Shown in pieces: positions 45,102-55,177 of a stretch of 64,000 nt of DNA (position 1 is its first letter; every line of letters begins with the position of its first letter). The stretch lies in the NCBI RefSeq assembly GCF_009720485.1, contig NZ_CP045245.1, positions 1,178,001 to 1,242,000 of the forward strand. The letters are read 5' to 3'. Source of the DNA: Cellulomonas sp. JZ18 (GTDB lineage Bacteria > Actinomycetota > Actinomycetes > Actinomycetales > Cellulomonadaceae). The notes beneath the pieces were generated by a model, which did no database searches, was not told the DNA's origin, and saw only the letters and a list, made by a program, of their open reading frames with translations. The translations under genes were made by a program, and so were the position numbers.

Positions 45102-46091
45102 ATGTCGGAGCGACGGGTCACCTCGAGGGACGTCGCCCGCAGGGCGGGCGTCTCGCAGAGCACGGTGAGCTACGTGCTCAACCGCACACCGGGCCAGAGC
45201 ATCAGCGAGGCCACCCGCGAGCGCGTCCTGCAGGCCGCCGAGGAGCTCGGGTACACGCCGTCGGCGGCCGCGCGCGCCCTGCGCAGCGGCACCACGGGCG
45301 TGGTCGTCGGCGTGCTCGCCGACGCACCCCTCGGGGCCGTGGTGGTGCAGGTCCTCGAGGCGTTCGGGCAGGCCGTGGAGGCGCAGGGCTACAGCGTCAT
45401 GTTCCAGCGCCGACGGGGTCGGTCGCTCGACGAGATCCTCCAGGCGCTGACGCCGGTGGGCGTGGCGCAGTTCGCCGCGTTCTCGGCCGACGAGCTGGCG
45501 CCCGCGCGGCAGCGCGGCATCCCGGTCGTCGGCGTGTCGATCGACGGGACGAACGGCAACGTCGTCCGCATCCCGCAGCACCGCGTGGGGGAGATCCAGG
45601 CGGCGCACCTGGTCGAGCGCGGGCACACGCGCCTCGGGTACGCCGCGTCGGCGGACCCGCTCGCGGTGCTCCTGCTGCGCGGACGGCTCGCCGGCGTGCG
45701 CGAGGTCTGCGCGGCGCACGGGCTGCCGGAGCCGGTCGTCGTGGACGTGCCCCTCTACCCCGACGCCGCGGCCCGCGCCGTCCGCCGGCTGCGCAACCGT
45801 GAGGAGCCCGTCACGGCCGCGGTCGCCTACGACGACGAGGTCGCGCTCGCGCTGCTCGCGGGTGCCCACGCCGTCGGGGTGCGCGTGCCGGAGGACCTGG
45901 CGGTGGTCGGCGTCGACGACGTGCCGATGGCGCGCCTCGCGCAGCCGCCGATCACCACGGTGCGCGTGCACACCGACGACACGGGCACCGGTCTGGCGCG
46001 GCACCTGCTGCGGCAGCTCGACCCCGGCCTCGGTCTGCCCGAGCCCGACGACGAGCCGTCGATCGACCTCGTCGCACGCGCGAGCACCTGA
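45102..46091 (+). CDS. LacI-family transcriptional regulator, second of a tandem pair
   Basis: The protein has 329 residues from an ATG after GGGAGGACGGCG. The DNA-binding helices (VTSRDVARRAGVSQSTVSYV) are almost identical to those of the upstream paralogue, implying similar operators. The effector domain diverges more (FQRRRGRSLDEILQALTPVG against the partner's shorter segment), implying a different ligand. The two genes are 44 bp apart and likely cotranscribed. A simple tandem duplication followed by effector-site divergence explains them. Confidence 0.9.
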   Translation: MSERRVTSRDVARRAGVSQSTVSYVLNRTPGQSISEATRERVLQAAEELGYTPSAAARALRSGTTGVVVGVLADAPLGAVVVQVLEAFGQAVEAQGYSVMFQRRRGRSLDEILQALTPVGVAQFAAFSADELAPARQRGIPVVGVSIDGTNGNVVRIPQHRVGEIQAAHLVERGHTRLGYAASADPLAVLLLRGRLAGVREVCAAHGLPEPVVVDVPLYPDAAARAVRRLRNREEPVTAAVAYDDEVALALLAGAHAVGVRVPEDLAVVGVDDVPMARLAQPPITTVRVHTDDTGTGLARHLLRQLDPGLGLPEPDDEPSIDLVARAST

Positions 46092-46095
46092 CGCA

Positions 46096-46116
46096 CGACG
46101 GCGGTCCGGGCCGTCG
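46096..46116. terminator. Short hairpin between convergent genes
   Basis: CGACGGC (46096-46102) pairs with GCCGTCG (46110-46116) across a seven-base loop. It lies between the LacI stop at 46091 and the recD stop at 46140. Confidence 0.5.
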
Positions 46117-46139
46117 GGAGCGGTGGGCGCGGACCGGCG

Positions 46140-48127
46140 TCAGCGGGCGAAGCGCAGCCCGCTGGCGCGCCGCACCGGGCGCTCGACGGCTGCCGCGACG
46201 GCCTCGGCCGTACCGAGGACGTGCACCGCGTCCCGGGCCCGCGTCACCGCGGTGTACAGCAGCTCGCGCGTGAGCAGCGGCGACGCCGCCGGGGGCAGCA
46301 GCACGGACACCCGGCCGTACTGGCTGCCCTGCGCGCGGTGCACGGTCATGGCGTGCACCGGCTCGACCGGCGGCAGGCGGTGCGGGCGCACGAGCCGCGG
46401 GGCGGCGGGCGTGCCGAACGCGACGACGGCGCCGCCGGCGCCGTCGTCCACGACCACCCCCGTGTCGCCGTTCGCCAGCCCGGTCGTGCGGTCGTTCGTC
46501 GTGACGAGCAGCGGTGTGCCGACCGGCCACGGGCCCCGCGGTCCGTGCCCCGGGTCGGTGGCCGCCTCGACCCACACCTGCGCCTGCGCGGCCCAGCGCG
46601 CGACGCCGGACGGACCGCGGCGGTGCGCCAGCAGGAGCCGGTGCCGCGCGAGGGCGTCGAGCGCGGCGCCCGGGTCGCCCGCGCGCGCCGCGGCGACGAC
46701 CGCGGTGCCCGCCGCCACCACCGCGTCCCGCACCGGGACCAGCTCGGCCTCGGTCGGCAGGGCGCCGGCCGTCTCGACGAACGCGACGTGCGGACCACCG
46801 GCACGCAGCAGGGTCAGGACGTCGTCCGCGCGCCCGCCGCGCACGGCCTCGGCGAGCGCCGAGAGGTCGGCGCCGAACCGGTGCGGCACCGTGAGCCGGA
46901 CGACGCCCGCGCGCAGGGCGGGAGCGTCGACGTCGGGCGCGGCGGGCACGTCCGACGGCACGAGCGCGGCGAGCCGGGCGGGCAGCGCGTGCACGGCCGG
47001 TACCCGCGCCACGAGGTCGCCGAGCACCGCCCCGACCTCGACCGACGCGAGCTGGTCCGGGTCGCCCACGAGCACGAGCCGGGCGTCGGGGCGCAGCGCG
47101 TCCAGGAGCCGCGCCAGCAGCGGCAGCGAGACCATCGAGGCCTCGTCGACGACGACCACCTCGTGCGGGAGGCGGTGCGTGCGGTCGTGCCGGAACCGGG
47201 TGCCACCGCCGGGACGGGGCCCAGCAGGCGGTGCAGCGTGGACGCGCGCAGGGTCGGCGGCCGTGCGCCACCCGACGCCGCGGCGAGCGCGGCGAGCTCG
47301 GCGTCGACGGCCTCCTGCAACCGCGCCGCGGCGCGCCCCGTGGGTGCCGCGAGCGCGATGCGCAGGTCCGGTCCGTGCAGGTCGCGCAGCGCCGCGAGCA
47401 GACGCGCCACGGTCGTCGTCTTGCCCGTGCCCGGCCCGCCGGTCAGCACCGTGAGCCGCGACACGGCCGCGGCCGCCGCCGCCACCCGCTGCCGGCCGTC
47501 GCGCGGGTCGGGGAACCGCACCGCGACGGCCCGCCGCACCGCGTCGTCGTCGACGGGCAGGACGGACGCGAGGCGCGCGTCCACCGCGTGCCGCACGAGC
47601 TGCTCGTCGCGCCAGTACCGGTCGAGGTACACGCGGCCGTCGACCCAGCGCACCGGGCGGTCCGCCGGACCCTCGGGACCGTCCGCGACCATCGGGCTGC
47701 GGCGCACCGTGTCCTGCCACCCCGTCGGGTCCGGCCACGGCAGCGCCGCGACGAGGTCCGCACGCGGCAGGTCGCCGTCCTCGTCGGCCGCGCCGCTCGC
47801 CGCGCCGCTCGCCGCGCCGCTCGCCGCACCGATCCCCGCACCGCTGCCCGCGCGGACCCCCGCACCCGGGCCGTCCGCCTCGGGGTCGGCGACGTCGACG
47901 AGCGCCGGGGCGTCCGCCAGCGGCAGGCACACGGACCCGGCCCGCACGGCGCGCACGGCGAGCGCGGCCGCGAGCAGCGCGGTCTCGTCACGCTCGCCGG
48001 TGAGCGCCCCCAGGCGCTCGGCGACCCGGACGTCCGCCGACGTGAGGACACCCGCGGACGCGAACGCCGAGAGCAGCGGGCCGGCGCGCCACGGGACGCG
48101 GGGGTGGCCGGGCACGACGGCGCTCAC
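46140..48127 (-). CDS. recD: Exodeoxyribonuclease V subunit alpha (RecD helicase)
   Basis: With one base restored in the GGGG at 47216-47219, the protein has 662 residues. The GTG at 48127 overlaps the recB stop (GTGA). Superfamily 1B motifs are LTGGPGTGKTTTVARLL (Walker A), HEVVVVDEASMVS (Walker B), LVLVGDPDQLASVEVG, PVHAMTVHRAQGSQYGRVSV and LLYTAVTRARDAVHV. It is the 5'-3' motor of RecBCD. A low-complexity Gly/Ala/Ser linker with a 12-bp DNA repeat (three copies, 47787-47822) lies near residues 105-115. Confidence 0.92.
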
Positions 48128-51100
48128 GCGTCCCTCCCGTGCGGCAGACCGCCGAGCAGCGCCGACAGCGCGACGACCAGCGACGTGGGCGGCCGCCAGG
48201 ACAGGACCCCGCACGGGTCCGCCCCGACGAGCGGCGTCGCCGGCCCGCACATGCCCCGGACGAAGAGGTACGCGCCCCCGCCCAGGTGCTGCTCCGGGTC
48301 GTACCCCGGCAGCCGCCAGCGCAGGTAGCGGTGCAGTGCCACGGTGTAGAGGAGCAGCTGCAGCGGGTAGTGCGCGTCGGTCATCGCCGTGACGAGCGCG
48401 GCCGGGCGGTAGTGCCAGGCCGTCAGCGGATCGTCGGGCGGCGCGAGGCGGTTCGTCTTGTAGTCCACGACGACGAACCGGGGCCCGTCGGGACCCGCGA
48501 CGCGCAGGACCGCGTCGATGCTGCCAGTGAGGTAGCCGCGCAGCACGCCGGGACCGTGGCCCGCCTGCGGCGCGGACGCGTCCAGCGCGGCGAGCCGGTC
48601 CGCCCACGGGCGGAACGGGTCGTCGGGCGCGAGGTGGGCGGCGACGAGCGCGGCGACGTCGCGCAGCCGTGCCGGGCGGTCCGTCCCTGCGCCGCGGTGC
48701 CGCACGGGCGCGTCGTCGGCGCCCGCGAGCGGCAGCTCGAAGTCGAGCTCGGCGAGCCGGTCGCGCGGGGGCACGTCGGCCAGCGTCCGCCCCCCGAGCA
48801 GCGGCCCGGCAGGCGTGCGGAGCACGGGCAGCAGGCCGGCGGCGAGGCGGTCCGGGTCCACGCCGGACGCGACCGCGGCACGCCGGCACCGCGCGGCGAG
48901 CTCGGCGGCGAGGTCCGGTGCCGCGGTGTCGACCTGCTCCAGCACGTGGTGCACCAGCGTGCCGAAGGCCGTCCCGCCGGGCAGGTCCGCGAGCGGCGAC
49001 GGCACGGCGCGCAGCCGCGCGTCCTCCGGCGCGTCGTCCGGCTGGCCCTGAGCCGCCGGGAGCGGGGGACCGGCGTCGTCCGGCTCGTCGGTCGTCCCCG
49101 GGGTCTCGGGCTCGTCGGCGACGCCCGGGCGGTCGTCGTCGCGTACCGCGGCGACGGCGCCGGGCGCGGCCGCGTGCGCCGCCGCGGTGAGGCCCGAGTA
49201 CGAGGTGCGCCGCCAGCCCGTGTCGACGGCACGCCCGAGCCGTGCGACCGCGAGCGGCGCACGCACCGTCGACGGCGGCTGCCAGCGCACGGCGGGCGGC
49301 GCGGCGTCGACGACCTCGTGCACGACCGTCCCGCCGCTGCGTGCCGCCAGGGCGTCGAGCGCCGCGGCCGCCTCGTCGTCGCGGGGCACCGGCACCGTCG
49401 CGGGCGGGCTGCCGTCGGCGTCCCGGGCCCCGAGCACGAGCCGGCCCACCGCGCCCGCGGCCGACACGGTGCTCGGCGCCCACCACACGACCACCTGGCT
49501 GCTCGCGCGCGTCAGCGCCACGTAGGCGAGCCGCAGGTCCTCGCCCGCCTCCTCGGCCTGGTGCCGGGCGCGTGCGTCCTCGTAGCCCGGGCTGCCGCGA
49601 CCACCGACGTGCAGCCGGCGGGTGCCGTCCGCGTCGTGGTAGCGCAGGACGGCCGGGTCCCGCGGCACGAACCGGTCCCACGCGAACGGCACCAGCACGA
49701 CCGGGAACTCCAGGCCCTTGGCCGCGTGCACGGTCACGACCTGCACCGCCGCCGCGTCCGTCTCCAGGCGTCGGCTGCGCTCCTCGGCGTAGTCGACGGC
49801 CGCCTCGTCGATGCGGGCCCGCAGCCACTCCGTGAGCGCGGCGGCGCCCAGCCCGCGCTCGCGGGCGACGGCGTGCAGCACCTCGCCCACGTGCCGCACG
49901 TCCGTCAGCGCCCGCTCGCCGTCGTCGCGCCGCAGCAGCCGCTCGTGCAGGCCGGCCGCGGCCGTGGCCTCGACGAGCGCGGCCACGCCCTGGGCCGCGA
50001 GCACGTGCGCCCACCCGCGCAGCCGGTCGGCCAGGTCCTCCCGCTCGGCGTCGTCGGCGCCCGCCAGGCGCCGCGCGTCCCAGCCCACGAAGGGCGTGAG
50101 CGCCGCGGCCGCGACGCGCGCCGCGTCGCCGGTGCCCGCGAGCGCGCTGAGCAGCACGAGCCACTCGCGCGCCGCGGGGGTCGCGAACACGCTCGACAGA
50201 CCGGAGACGACCGCCGGGACGCCCGCGGCGACGAGCGCCTCGCGCACCGCCAGCGCGTCCGCGTTGCGGCGCGCCAGGACGGCGACGTCACCGGGCCGCA
50301 GCGCGCGCCAGTCGTCCCCGTCGCGCAGCCGGGTGCGTCCGAGCGCGCGGACCACCTCCGCCGCGACGTCACGGTGGACGAGGGCGCGCACCGTGTCGAC
50401 GCGCGGTGCCGCGCTGCCCGCGCGCACGGCCCGTCGCGTGACGCGGCGCAGCACCACGGGCGGGGCGCCCTCCAGCCGTCGCCCCGTGCGGCCGGCCTCG
50501 ACCGGGTGCACGACGATCCGGGGGTCCCCGAGCGCGGCCCCGCCGAGCACGTGCCCGAGGCCGTCGAGCACCGCCGGGTCGGCCCGCCAGCTGCGGCCGA
50601 GCGTCGCGGTCGTGGCGACGGACCGGGCGGCCAGGTACGTGTGCACGTCGGCACCGCGGAACGCGTAGATCGCCTGCTTCGGGTCGCCGATGAGCACGAG
50701 CGTGCGGTGGCCGTGGAAGGCCGTGCGCAGGACGTCCCACTGCACGGGGTCGGTGTCCTGGAACTCGTCGACGAGGACCACCCGGTACGGGGCGCGCACG
50801 CGCGCCGCGGCCTGGGCACCCGACACGGGGTCCGCGAGCGTGTCCCGCAGCAGCACCAGGAGGTCGTCGTAGTCGACGACGTGCTGCGCCCGCTTGCGGC
50901 GCACGAGCGTGCGCCGGACGGCGCGCGCGAGACGCACGCGGTGGTCGGGGGGAGTGCCGGGCTCGGCCTCGTCGGGCGCGAGGACGGCGGCGTGGTCGCT
51001 GACCGCGGCCCGGGCGACCTGGCGCGCGTCCTCGACCGTGAGCGGGGGTGCCGGCGTGCCGGCGTAGGCGGCCAGGTAGAGGTCGTCGACCACCTCGGCC

Positions 51101-51591
51101 TCGAGGTCGGCGACGTCCGGCAGCAGCTCGGCGTCGGGGTCGACGTCCCCGGTGGTCGTCGCGGTGCCGAGCGAGCGCAGCACCTGACGGCAGAAGCCGT
51201 GGGTCGTGGTGATGGTCGCCGCGTCGACCTGGGTCAGCGCGACCGCGAGCCGCTCGCGCCGGCGGCGCACCTCCGCGTCGTCGACGTCGGCGAGGTGCCG
51301 GACGACCGCGTCCTCGCCGAGGCGTGCGGCGGCGGGGTCGCGCAGCGCGCGCTCGGTGCGCACGAGCCGTTCGCGCACGCGGTCGCGCAGCTCGGTCGTC
51401 GCGGCCCGGCCGAACGTCACGACGAGCAGCTCGGGCAGCTGCGCGTGCCCCTCCGCGACCCAGCGCGCCGCGAGCGCGGCGATGGTGAACGTCTTGCCGG
51501 TGCCCGCGCTCGCCTCGAGCACGGTCGTGCCCGTCGGCAGGGGGCCGCACACGTCGAAGACGCGGGGTGCGGCAGGTGCGGGCGCGGTCAT
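48124..51591 (-). CDS. recB: Exodeoxyribonuclease V subunit beta (RecB helicase-nuclease)
   Basis: The protein has 1155 residues from the ATG at 51591, which overlaps the recC stop (ATGA). Motifs in order: VLEASAGTGKTFTIAALAAR (Walker A), TTTHGFCRQVLRSLG, YRVVLVDEFQDTDPVQWDVL (Walker B), LIGDPKQAIYAFRGAD, VQVVTVHAAKGLEFPVVLVP and RLAYVALTRASSQVVVW. The C-terminal nuclease domain has GSIDAVLRVAGPDGPRFVVV followed by DYKTNRL, which supplies the metal-binding Asp and Lys. It unwinds and degrades DNA ends for recombination. Confidence 0.95.
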   Translation of the reverse strand: MTAPAPAAPRVFDVCGPLPTGTTVLEASAGTGKTFTIAALAARWVAEGHAQLPELLVVTFGRAATTELRDRVRERLVRTERALRDPAAARLGEDAVVRHLADVDDAEVRRRRERLAVALTQVDAATITTTHGFCRQVLRSLGTATTTGDVDPDAELLPDVADLEAEVVDDLYLAAYAGTPAPPLTVEDARQVARAAVSDHAAVLAPDEAEPGTPPDHRVRLARAVRRTLVRRKRAQHVVDYDDLLVLLRDTLADPVSGAQAAARVRAPYRVVLVDEFQDTDPVQWDVLRTAFHGHRTLVLIGDPKQAIYAFRGADVHTYLAARSVATTATLGRSWRADPAVLDGLGHVLGGAALGDPRIVVHPVEAGRTGRRLEGAPPVVLRRVTRRAVRAGSAAPRVDTVRALVHRDVAAEVVRALGRTRLRDGDDWRALRPGDVAVLARRNADALAVREALVAAGVPAVVSGLSSVFATPAAREWLVLLSALAGTGDAARVAAAALTPFVGWDARRLAGADDAEREDLADRLRGWAHVLAAQGVAALVEATAAAGLHERLLRRDDGERALTDVRHVGEVLHAVARERGLGAAALTEWLRARIDEAAVDYAEERSRRLETDAAAVQVVTVHAAKGLEFPVVLVPFAWDRFVPRDPAVLRYHDADGTRRLHVGGRGSPGYEDARARHQAEEAGEDLRLAYVALTRASSQVVVWWAPSTVSAAGAVGRLVLGARDADGSPPATVPVPRDDEAAAALDALAARSGGTVVHEVVDAAPPAVRWQPPSTVRAPLAVARLGRAVDTGWRRTSYSGLTAAAHAAAPGAVAAVRDDDRPGVADEPETPGTTDEPDDAGPPLPAAQGQPDDAPEDARLRAVPSPLADLPGGTAFGTLVHHVLEQVDTAAPDLAAELAARCRRAAVASGVDPDRLAAGLLPVLRTPAGPLLGGRTLADVPPRDRLAELDFELPLAGADDAPVRHRGAGTDRPARLRDVAALVAAHLAPDDPFRPWADRLAALDASAPQAGHGPGVLRGYLTGSIDAVLRVAGPDGPRFVVVDYKTNRLAPPDDPLTAWHYRPAALVTAMTDAHYPLQLLLYTVALHRYLRWRLPGYDPEQHLGGGAYLFVRGMCGPATPLVGADPCGVLSWRPPTSLVVALSALLGGLPHGRDA

Positions 51592-54500
51592 GACGCCTCC
51601 GCCGTCTCGTGGGCGAGCAGGTCCTCCCACAGGGTCCGGGCGAGGACGCCCAGCAGGGTGGGCTCGTCCGGCCAGGGCACGCGGTCCGCGGGCGAGGGCT
51701 CGCCCGCGACGTCGGCGAGGCGGAACGCGTCGCCCCACGCGAGGCGGTGGTACTCGTCCTCGTCCTCGTGCCGGGCGCGCAGGGTCTGCTCCGCGTCGAC
51801 GAGCGCGCCGACGGGGTCGTCGTGGCCGTGCCGGCGCTGGGCGTAGGTCGCGGCCGCGGCGGTGGGCAGGGGCAGCGGGGCGCACAGGGCGCGGTCGCGC
51901 AGCGCGACGAGCCGCCCCAGGACGTCCCGGGCCGTCGCGGCGTCGGGTGCGCGCAGCCACGACGTGGCGGCGGACGGGCGGGTGCCGTGCCCGCGGCCGA
52001 CGGTCGCGGCCGCCCGCACCGGGACCCGGGGGACGACGGCCGCCCCCGACCCGTGCGCGCGGTCCGGGGGAGAGGCCGGGGCGCCCGCGTCCGCAGCGAG
52101 CGCGAGCAGCTGCACCCACGCGCGCAGCCGGTGGCGCGCCCCGAGGCGGGCGTAGACCGCCCGTACGAGCACGTCGCCGCGCACGCCGGCCACGGTCCCG
52201 GTCAGCGCACGCCCGTCGGGCAGCGCGACCGTGACGTCGACCGCGGTCGACGGTGCGACGGTCAGCGGGCGGGCCGCCGCGGCGACCGCCTCCACGCGCG
52301 CGCCGACGTCACCGAGGGCCGCGGAGCCGAGTGCACCGGGCGGCACGTCGCCGCGGCGCCGCTCGGCCGCGGCGGCGCGGCCCAGGTCCTCGCCGTCGAG
52401 CACCGCCGTCAGCAGGCGGTCGCCGATCGCCCACGCGTCCAGCGGGTCCAGACGCAGGGGGAGCCGGTCGTCGCGGTCGTCCGCGTCGCGGGGCACGACC
52501 GCCCGCAGCCGCTGCCGGACGAACGCCCGGACGGGGTGCTCGAGGACCGCGACGAGGTCGTCCAGGTCCACGTCCGCCCGCCCGTCGGCCCGGCCGGCGT
52601 CGACCGCGTCCGGCTCGGGCGGCGGCAGCGTGCCGACGAGCAGCGGGGGCGGCGGGGTGCGCGGCCCCCGCGCGGCGACCGCGGCGCGCCGGTCGACCTC
52701 GTCGAAGCTGAACGGCCCGGGACGGCCGAGCGCACCCGACGTGAAGTTGCGCTCGTCGACCGTCTGCAGCGGGTGCTGCACGACGAGCGCGACACGCACG
52801 GGCCGCCCGTCGGCGAGCTCGACCGTCTCCTCCAGCGCGTCGAGGAGCTCGCCGACCGGCACGGCCGGGGGCCGCGGCGCACCCGTGCGCTCGTCGGCGC
52901 CCGTGTGCACGACGACGAGGTGGTCGCCGGCGGCCAGCACGGCGTCGAGGAAGAGCTGACGGTCCTCGGAGCGACGGTCCCGCTCGCCGACGAGGGGATC
53001 GCGTGCGAGCACGTCGTCGCCCGCGCCGTGCGCGGGCCGCGGGAACGCGCCGTCGTCCATGCCGAGCAGCGCGACCACGCGGTGCGGGACCGCGCGCATC
53101 GGCTCGAGCGCGCACACGGTCAGCGCGCCGGTGCGGAATCCCGCCCGGGTCGGCCGCCCCGCCAGGCGCGGCTCGAGCAGCGCGACCACGTCGGCCAGGC
53201 GCAGCGGCACCTCGCCGTGCCCGGCGGCGGCGGCGCGGGCGTCCGCGAGCACGGCACGCGCCTCGACCTGCTGCCAGGCGTCGCCCGGGGCGACGTCGGT
53301 GAGCAGCCCGAGCGCGCGCTCGAGGGTGGTGAACCACGCCTGCGCGGGGCGCACCCCGTCGAGCTCGGCGAGCAGCGCGGTCAGCCGGTCCACGAGCTCG
53401 GCGACACGGCCGGCGAGGTCGACCTCGGTGCTGTCGACGTCGTCGAGGGGCAGCGCGGAGCCGACGAAGCGGTGGTCGTCCTCGGCCATCGCCACGCCGA
53501 GCAGCAGCCGGTCGGTCCCCGTGCGCCAGGTGCCCTGGGCGACGGCGCCCAGGCCGTACCGCGCGCGGCGGCTCTCGTCCTCGCCCCAGCGGACCCCGGA
53601 CGCGAGCGTCCACGCCCGCACCCGCTCGAGCGCGGCGTCGTCGAACCCGAACCGGCGGCGGACGGCCTCGAGCCCCGCCAGGTCCAGGACGGCCGACGCG
53701 GTCACCCGTGAGCCCGCGAGCGCGAGCAGGTCGGCCAGCACGCGCAGCACGGGGTTCGTGCGTGCCGGCGCGCGGTCGGCCACGCGCACGCGCAGCGCGC
53801 GCCCGGGGTGGACCGGGTCGTCGTCGCCCCGTGCGGCGTCCGCGCCCTCGGCCTCGGCCGCGCCGAACGCCGCGACGACGAGCGGGGCGAAGGCCTCGAC
53901 GTCGGGGCAGAGCACGACGACGTCGCGCGGCTGGAGGGTGGGGTCGTCGGCGAGGAGCGCGAGCAGGGCCTCGCGCAGGACCTCGACCTGCCGGGAGCGG
54001 CCGTGGCACGCGTGGACCTGCACCGTGCGGTCGTCGGCCGCGAGCACGACGCGGCCCGTCGGGGCCGCGTCCGCGCGCAGCGCGGCCTGCAGGGCGCCGA
54101 GCGCGGTCGTGGGCGGTGGTGGGACGGCGTGGTGCGTGACGGCCGCGTCGCGGGCGGCGACGCGCACGCCCAGCTCGGTCGCGTCGCGGCCGGTGGAGGC
54201 CAGCAGCGGGTGGTGCGCGTGCGTGGGGACGTCGCGGCGTCGCGGCGCGGGGCCGGGACGCGTGGCCGCCGCGGCGCGGTCCCACAGGACCGGGGAGGGG
54301 TGCGGCAGCCACAGGTGGACGTCGCGGTGCGCCGCGAGCGCGTCCAGCACGTCGAGGTGGGCCTCGGGCAGGCGGGTCGCGCCGAGCACGGAGAGCCGGG
54401 CCGGCAGGTCGGCGACCGCGGGTGCGGCGCGCAGCGCGTCCACGGCCCGTGCGAGGCGTTCCGCGGGGTCGGGGACGCCGAGCGCCGCCCGCACCGCCCG

Positions 54501-55088
54501 CCACAGCGGGGGCTGCCAGCGCAGGTCCTGCGGCAGGGGGACGCCGCACCCGTCGTGGTCCTCGCCCCGCGCCCACGCGGTGACGAGCGCCGGTCGCTGC
54601 GCGGCGTACGCCGTGAACGTCCCGGCGAGCCGCTGCGCGAGCCGCAGGCGCCGGGGTGCGGGCGAGGCGTCGGGCGCGCCGTCGGTGTGCCGGGCGAGCG
54701 GGGCCGCCCACGCGGCGCCCGCCCCGACGCCCTCGTCGAGCGCGCGCAGGACGGCCCACGTGAGGCTCTCGGGCTCCCACGGGTCCTCGTCGGGGTCGAC
54801 GCCCGTCGCGACGGCGACGACGCCACGGACCAGGCGCGCGGGCGACGCGAGGTCGACCCGCGCGCACACGCCGCCCTCGCCCTCGGGCCCCGCACCCAGC
54901 CGCAACGACAGGCGCTGGGCGACCCACCGCTCGACCCCCCGGGTCGGCACGGCGACGACCTCCGGCGCGAACGGGTCGGCGTCCGGTGGCTGCTCGGCGA
55001 GCAGCTCGGCCAGGGCGTCGACGAGCACGTCCGCCCGCGCGGCGGTGTGCACGCGCAGGCGTCCGCCGTCGCGTCCGGGCCCCGTCAC
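51588..55088 (-). CDS. recC: Exodeoxyribonuclease V subunit gamma (RecC)
   Basis: The protein has 1166 residues from the GTG at 55088. The N-terminus has LRVHTAARADVLVDALAELL and VAVPTRGVERWVAQRLSLRL, the RecC opening. LSVLGATRLPEAHLDVLDAL, DPTLQPRDVVVLCPDVEAFA and RVVALLGMDDGAFPRP are further conserved blocks. RecC has an inactive helicase fold and recognises Chi-type signals. It heads the recC-recB-recD operon. A TAGCGT box at 55096-55101 seven bases before the GTG suggests leaderless transcription. Confidence 0.93.
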   Translation of the reverse strand: MTGPGRDGGRLRVHTAARADVLVDALAELLAEQPPDADPFAPEVVAVPTRGVERWVAQRLSLRLGAGPEGEGGVCARVDLASPARLVRGVVAVATGVDPDEDPWEPESLTWAVLRALDEGVGAGAAWAAPLARHTDGAPDASPAPRRLRLAQRLAGTFTAYAAQRPALVTAWARGEDHDGCGVPLPQDLRWQPPLWRAVRAALGVPDPAERLARAVDALRAAPAVADLPARLSVLGATRLPEAHLDVLDALAAHRDVHLWLPHPSPVLWDRAAAATRPGPAPRRRDVPTHAHHPLLASTGRDATELGVRVAARDAAVTHHAVPPPPTTALGALQAALRADAAPTGRVVLAADDRTVQVHACHGRSRQVEVLREALLALLADDPTLQPRDVVVLCPDVEAFAPLVVAAFGAAEAEGADAARGDDDPVHPGRALRVRVADRAPARTNPVLRVLADLLALAGSRVTASAVLDLAGLEAVRRRFGFDDAALERVRAWTLASGVRWGEDESRRARYGLGAVAQGTWRTGTDRLLLGVAMAEDDHRFVGSALPLDDVDSTEVDLAGRVAELVDRLTALLAELDGVRPAQAWFTTLERALGLLTDVAPGDAWQQVEARAVLADARAAAAGHGEVPLRLADVVALLEPRLAGRPTRAGFRTGALTVCALEPMRAVPHRVVALLGMDDGAFPRPAHGAGDDVLARDPLVGERDRRSEDRQLFLDAVLAAGDHLVVVHTGADERTGAPRPPAVPVGELLDALEETVELADGRPVRVALVVQHPLQTVDERNFTSGALGRPGPFSFDEVDRRAAVAARGPRTPPPPLLVGTLPPPEPDAVDAGRADGRADVDLDDLVAVLEHPVRAFVRQRLRAVVPRDADDRDDRLPLRLDPLDAWAIGDRLLTAVLDGEDLGRAAAAERRRGDVPPGALGSAALGDVGARVEAVAAAARPLTVAPSTAVDVTVALPDGRALTGTVAGVRGDVLVRAVYARLGARHRLRAWVQLLALAADAGAPASPPDRAHGSGAAVVPRVPVRAAATVGRGHGTRPSAATSWLRAPDAATARDVLGRLVALRDRALCAPLPLPTAAAATYAQRRHGHDDPVGALVDAEQTLRARHEDEDEYHRLAWGDAFRLADVAGEPSPADRVPWPDEPTLLGVLARTLWEDLLAHETAEAS

Positions 55089-55095
55089 GCGACGC

Positions 55096-55101
55096 ACGCT
55101 A
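55096..55101 (-). promoter_or_regulatory. -10 box of the leaderless recC promoter
   Basis: TAGCGT on the minus strand ends seven bases before the recC GTG. It would drive the whole recCBD operon. Confidence 0.5.
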
Positions 55102-55177
55102 GCCGAGCCGCCCGACAGGTCCCGCGCCGCGGCCCGCGGTGGGGACGTCGCGGCGGGCGCCCGGGGCTGTGGTCGGC

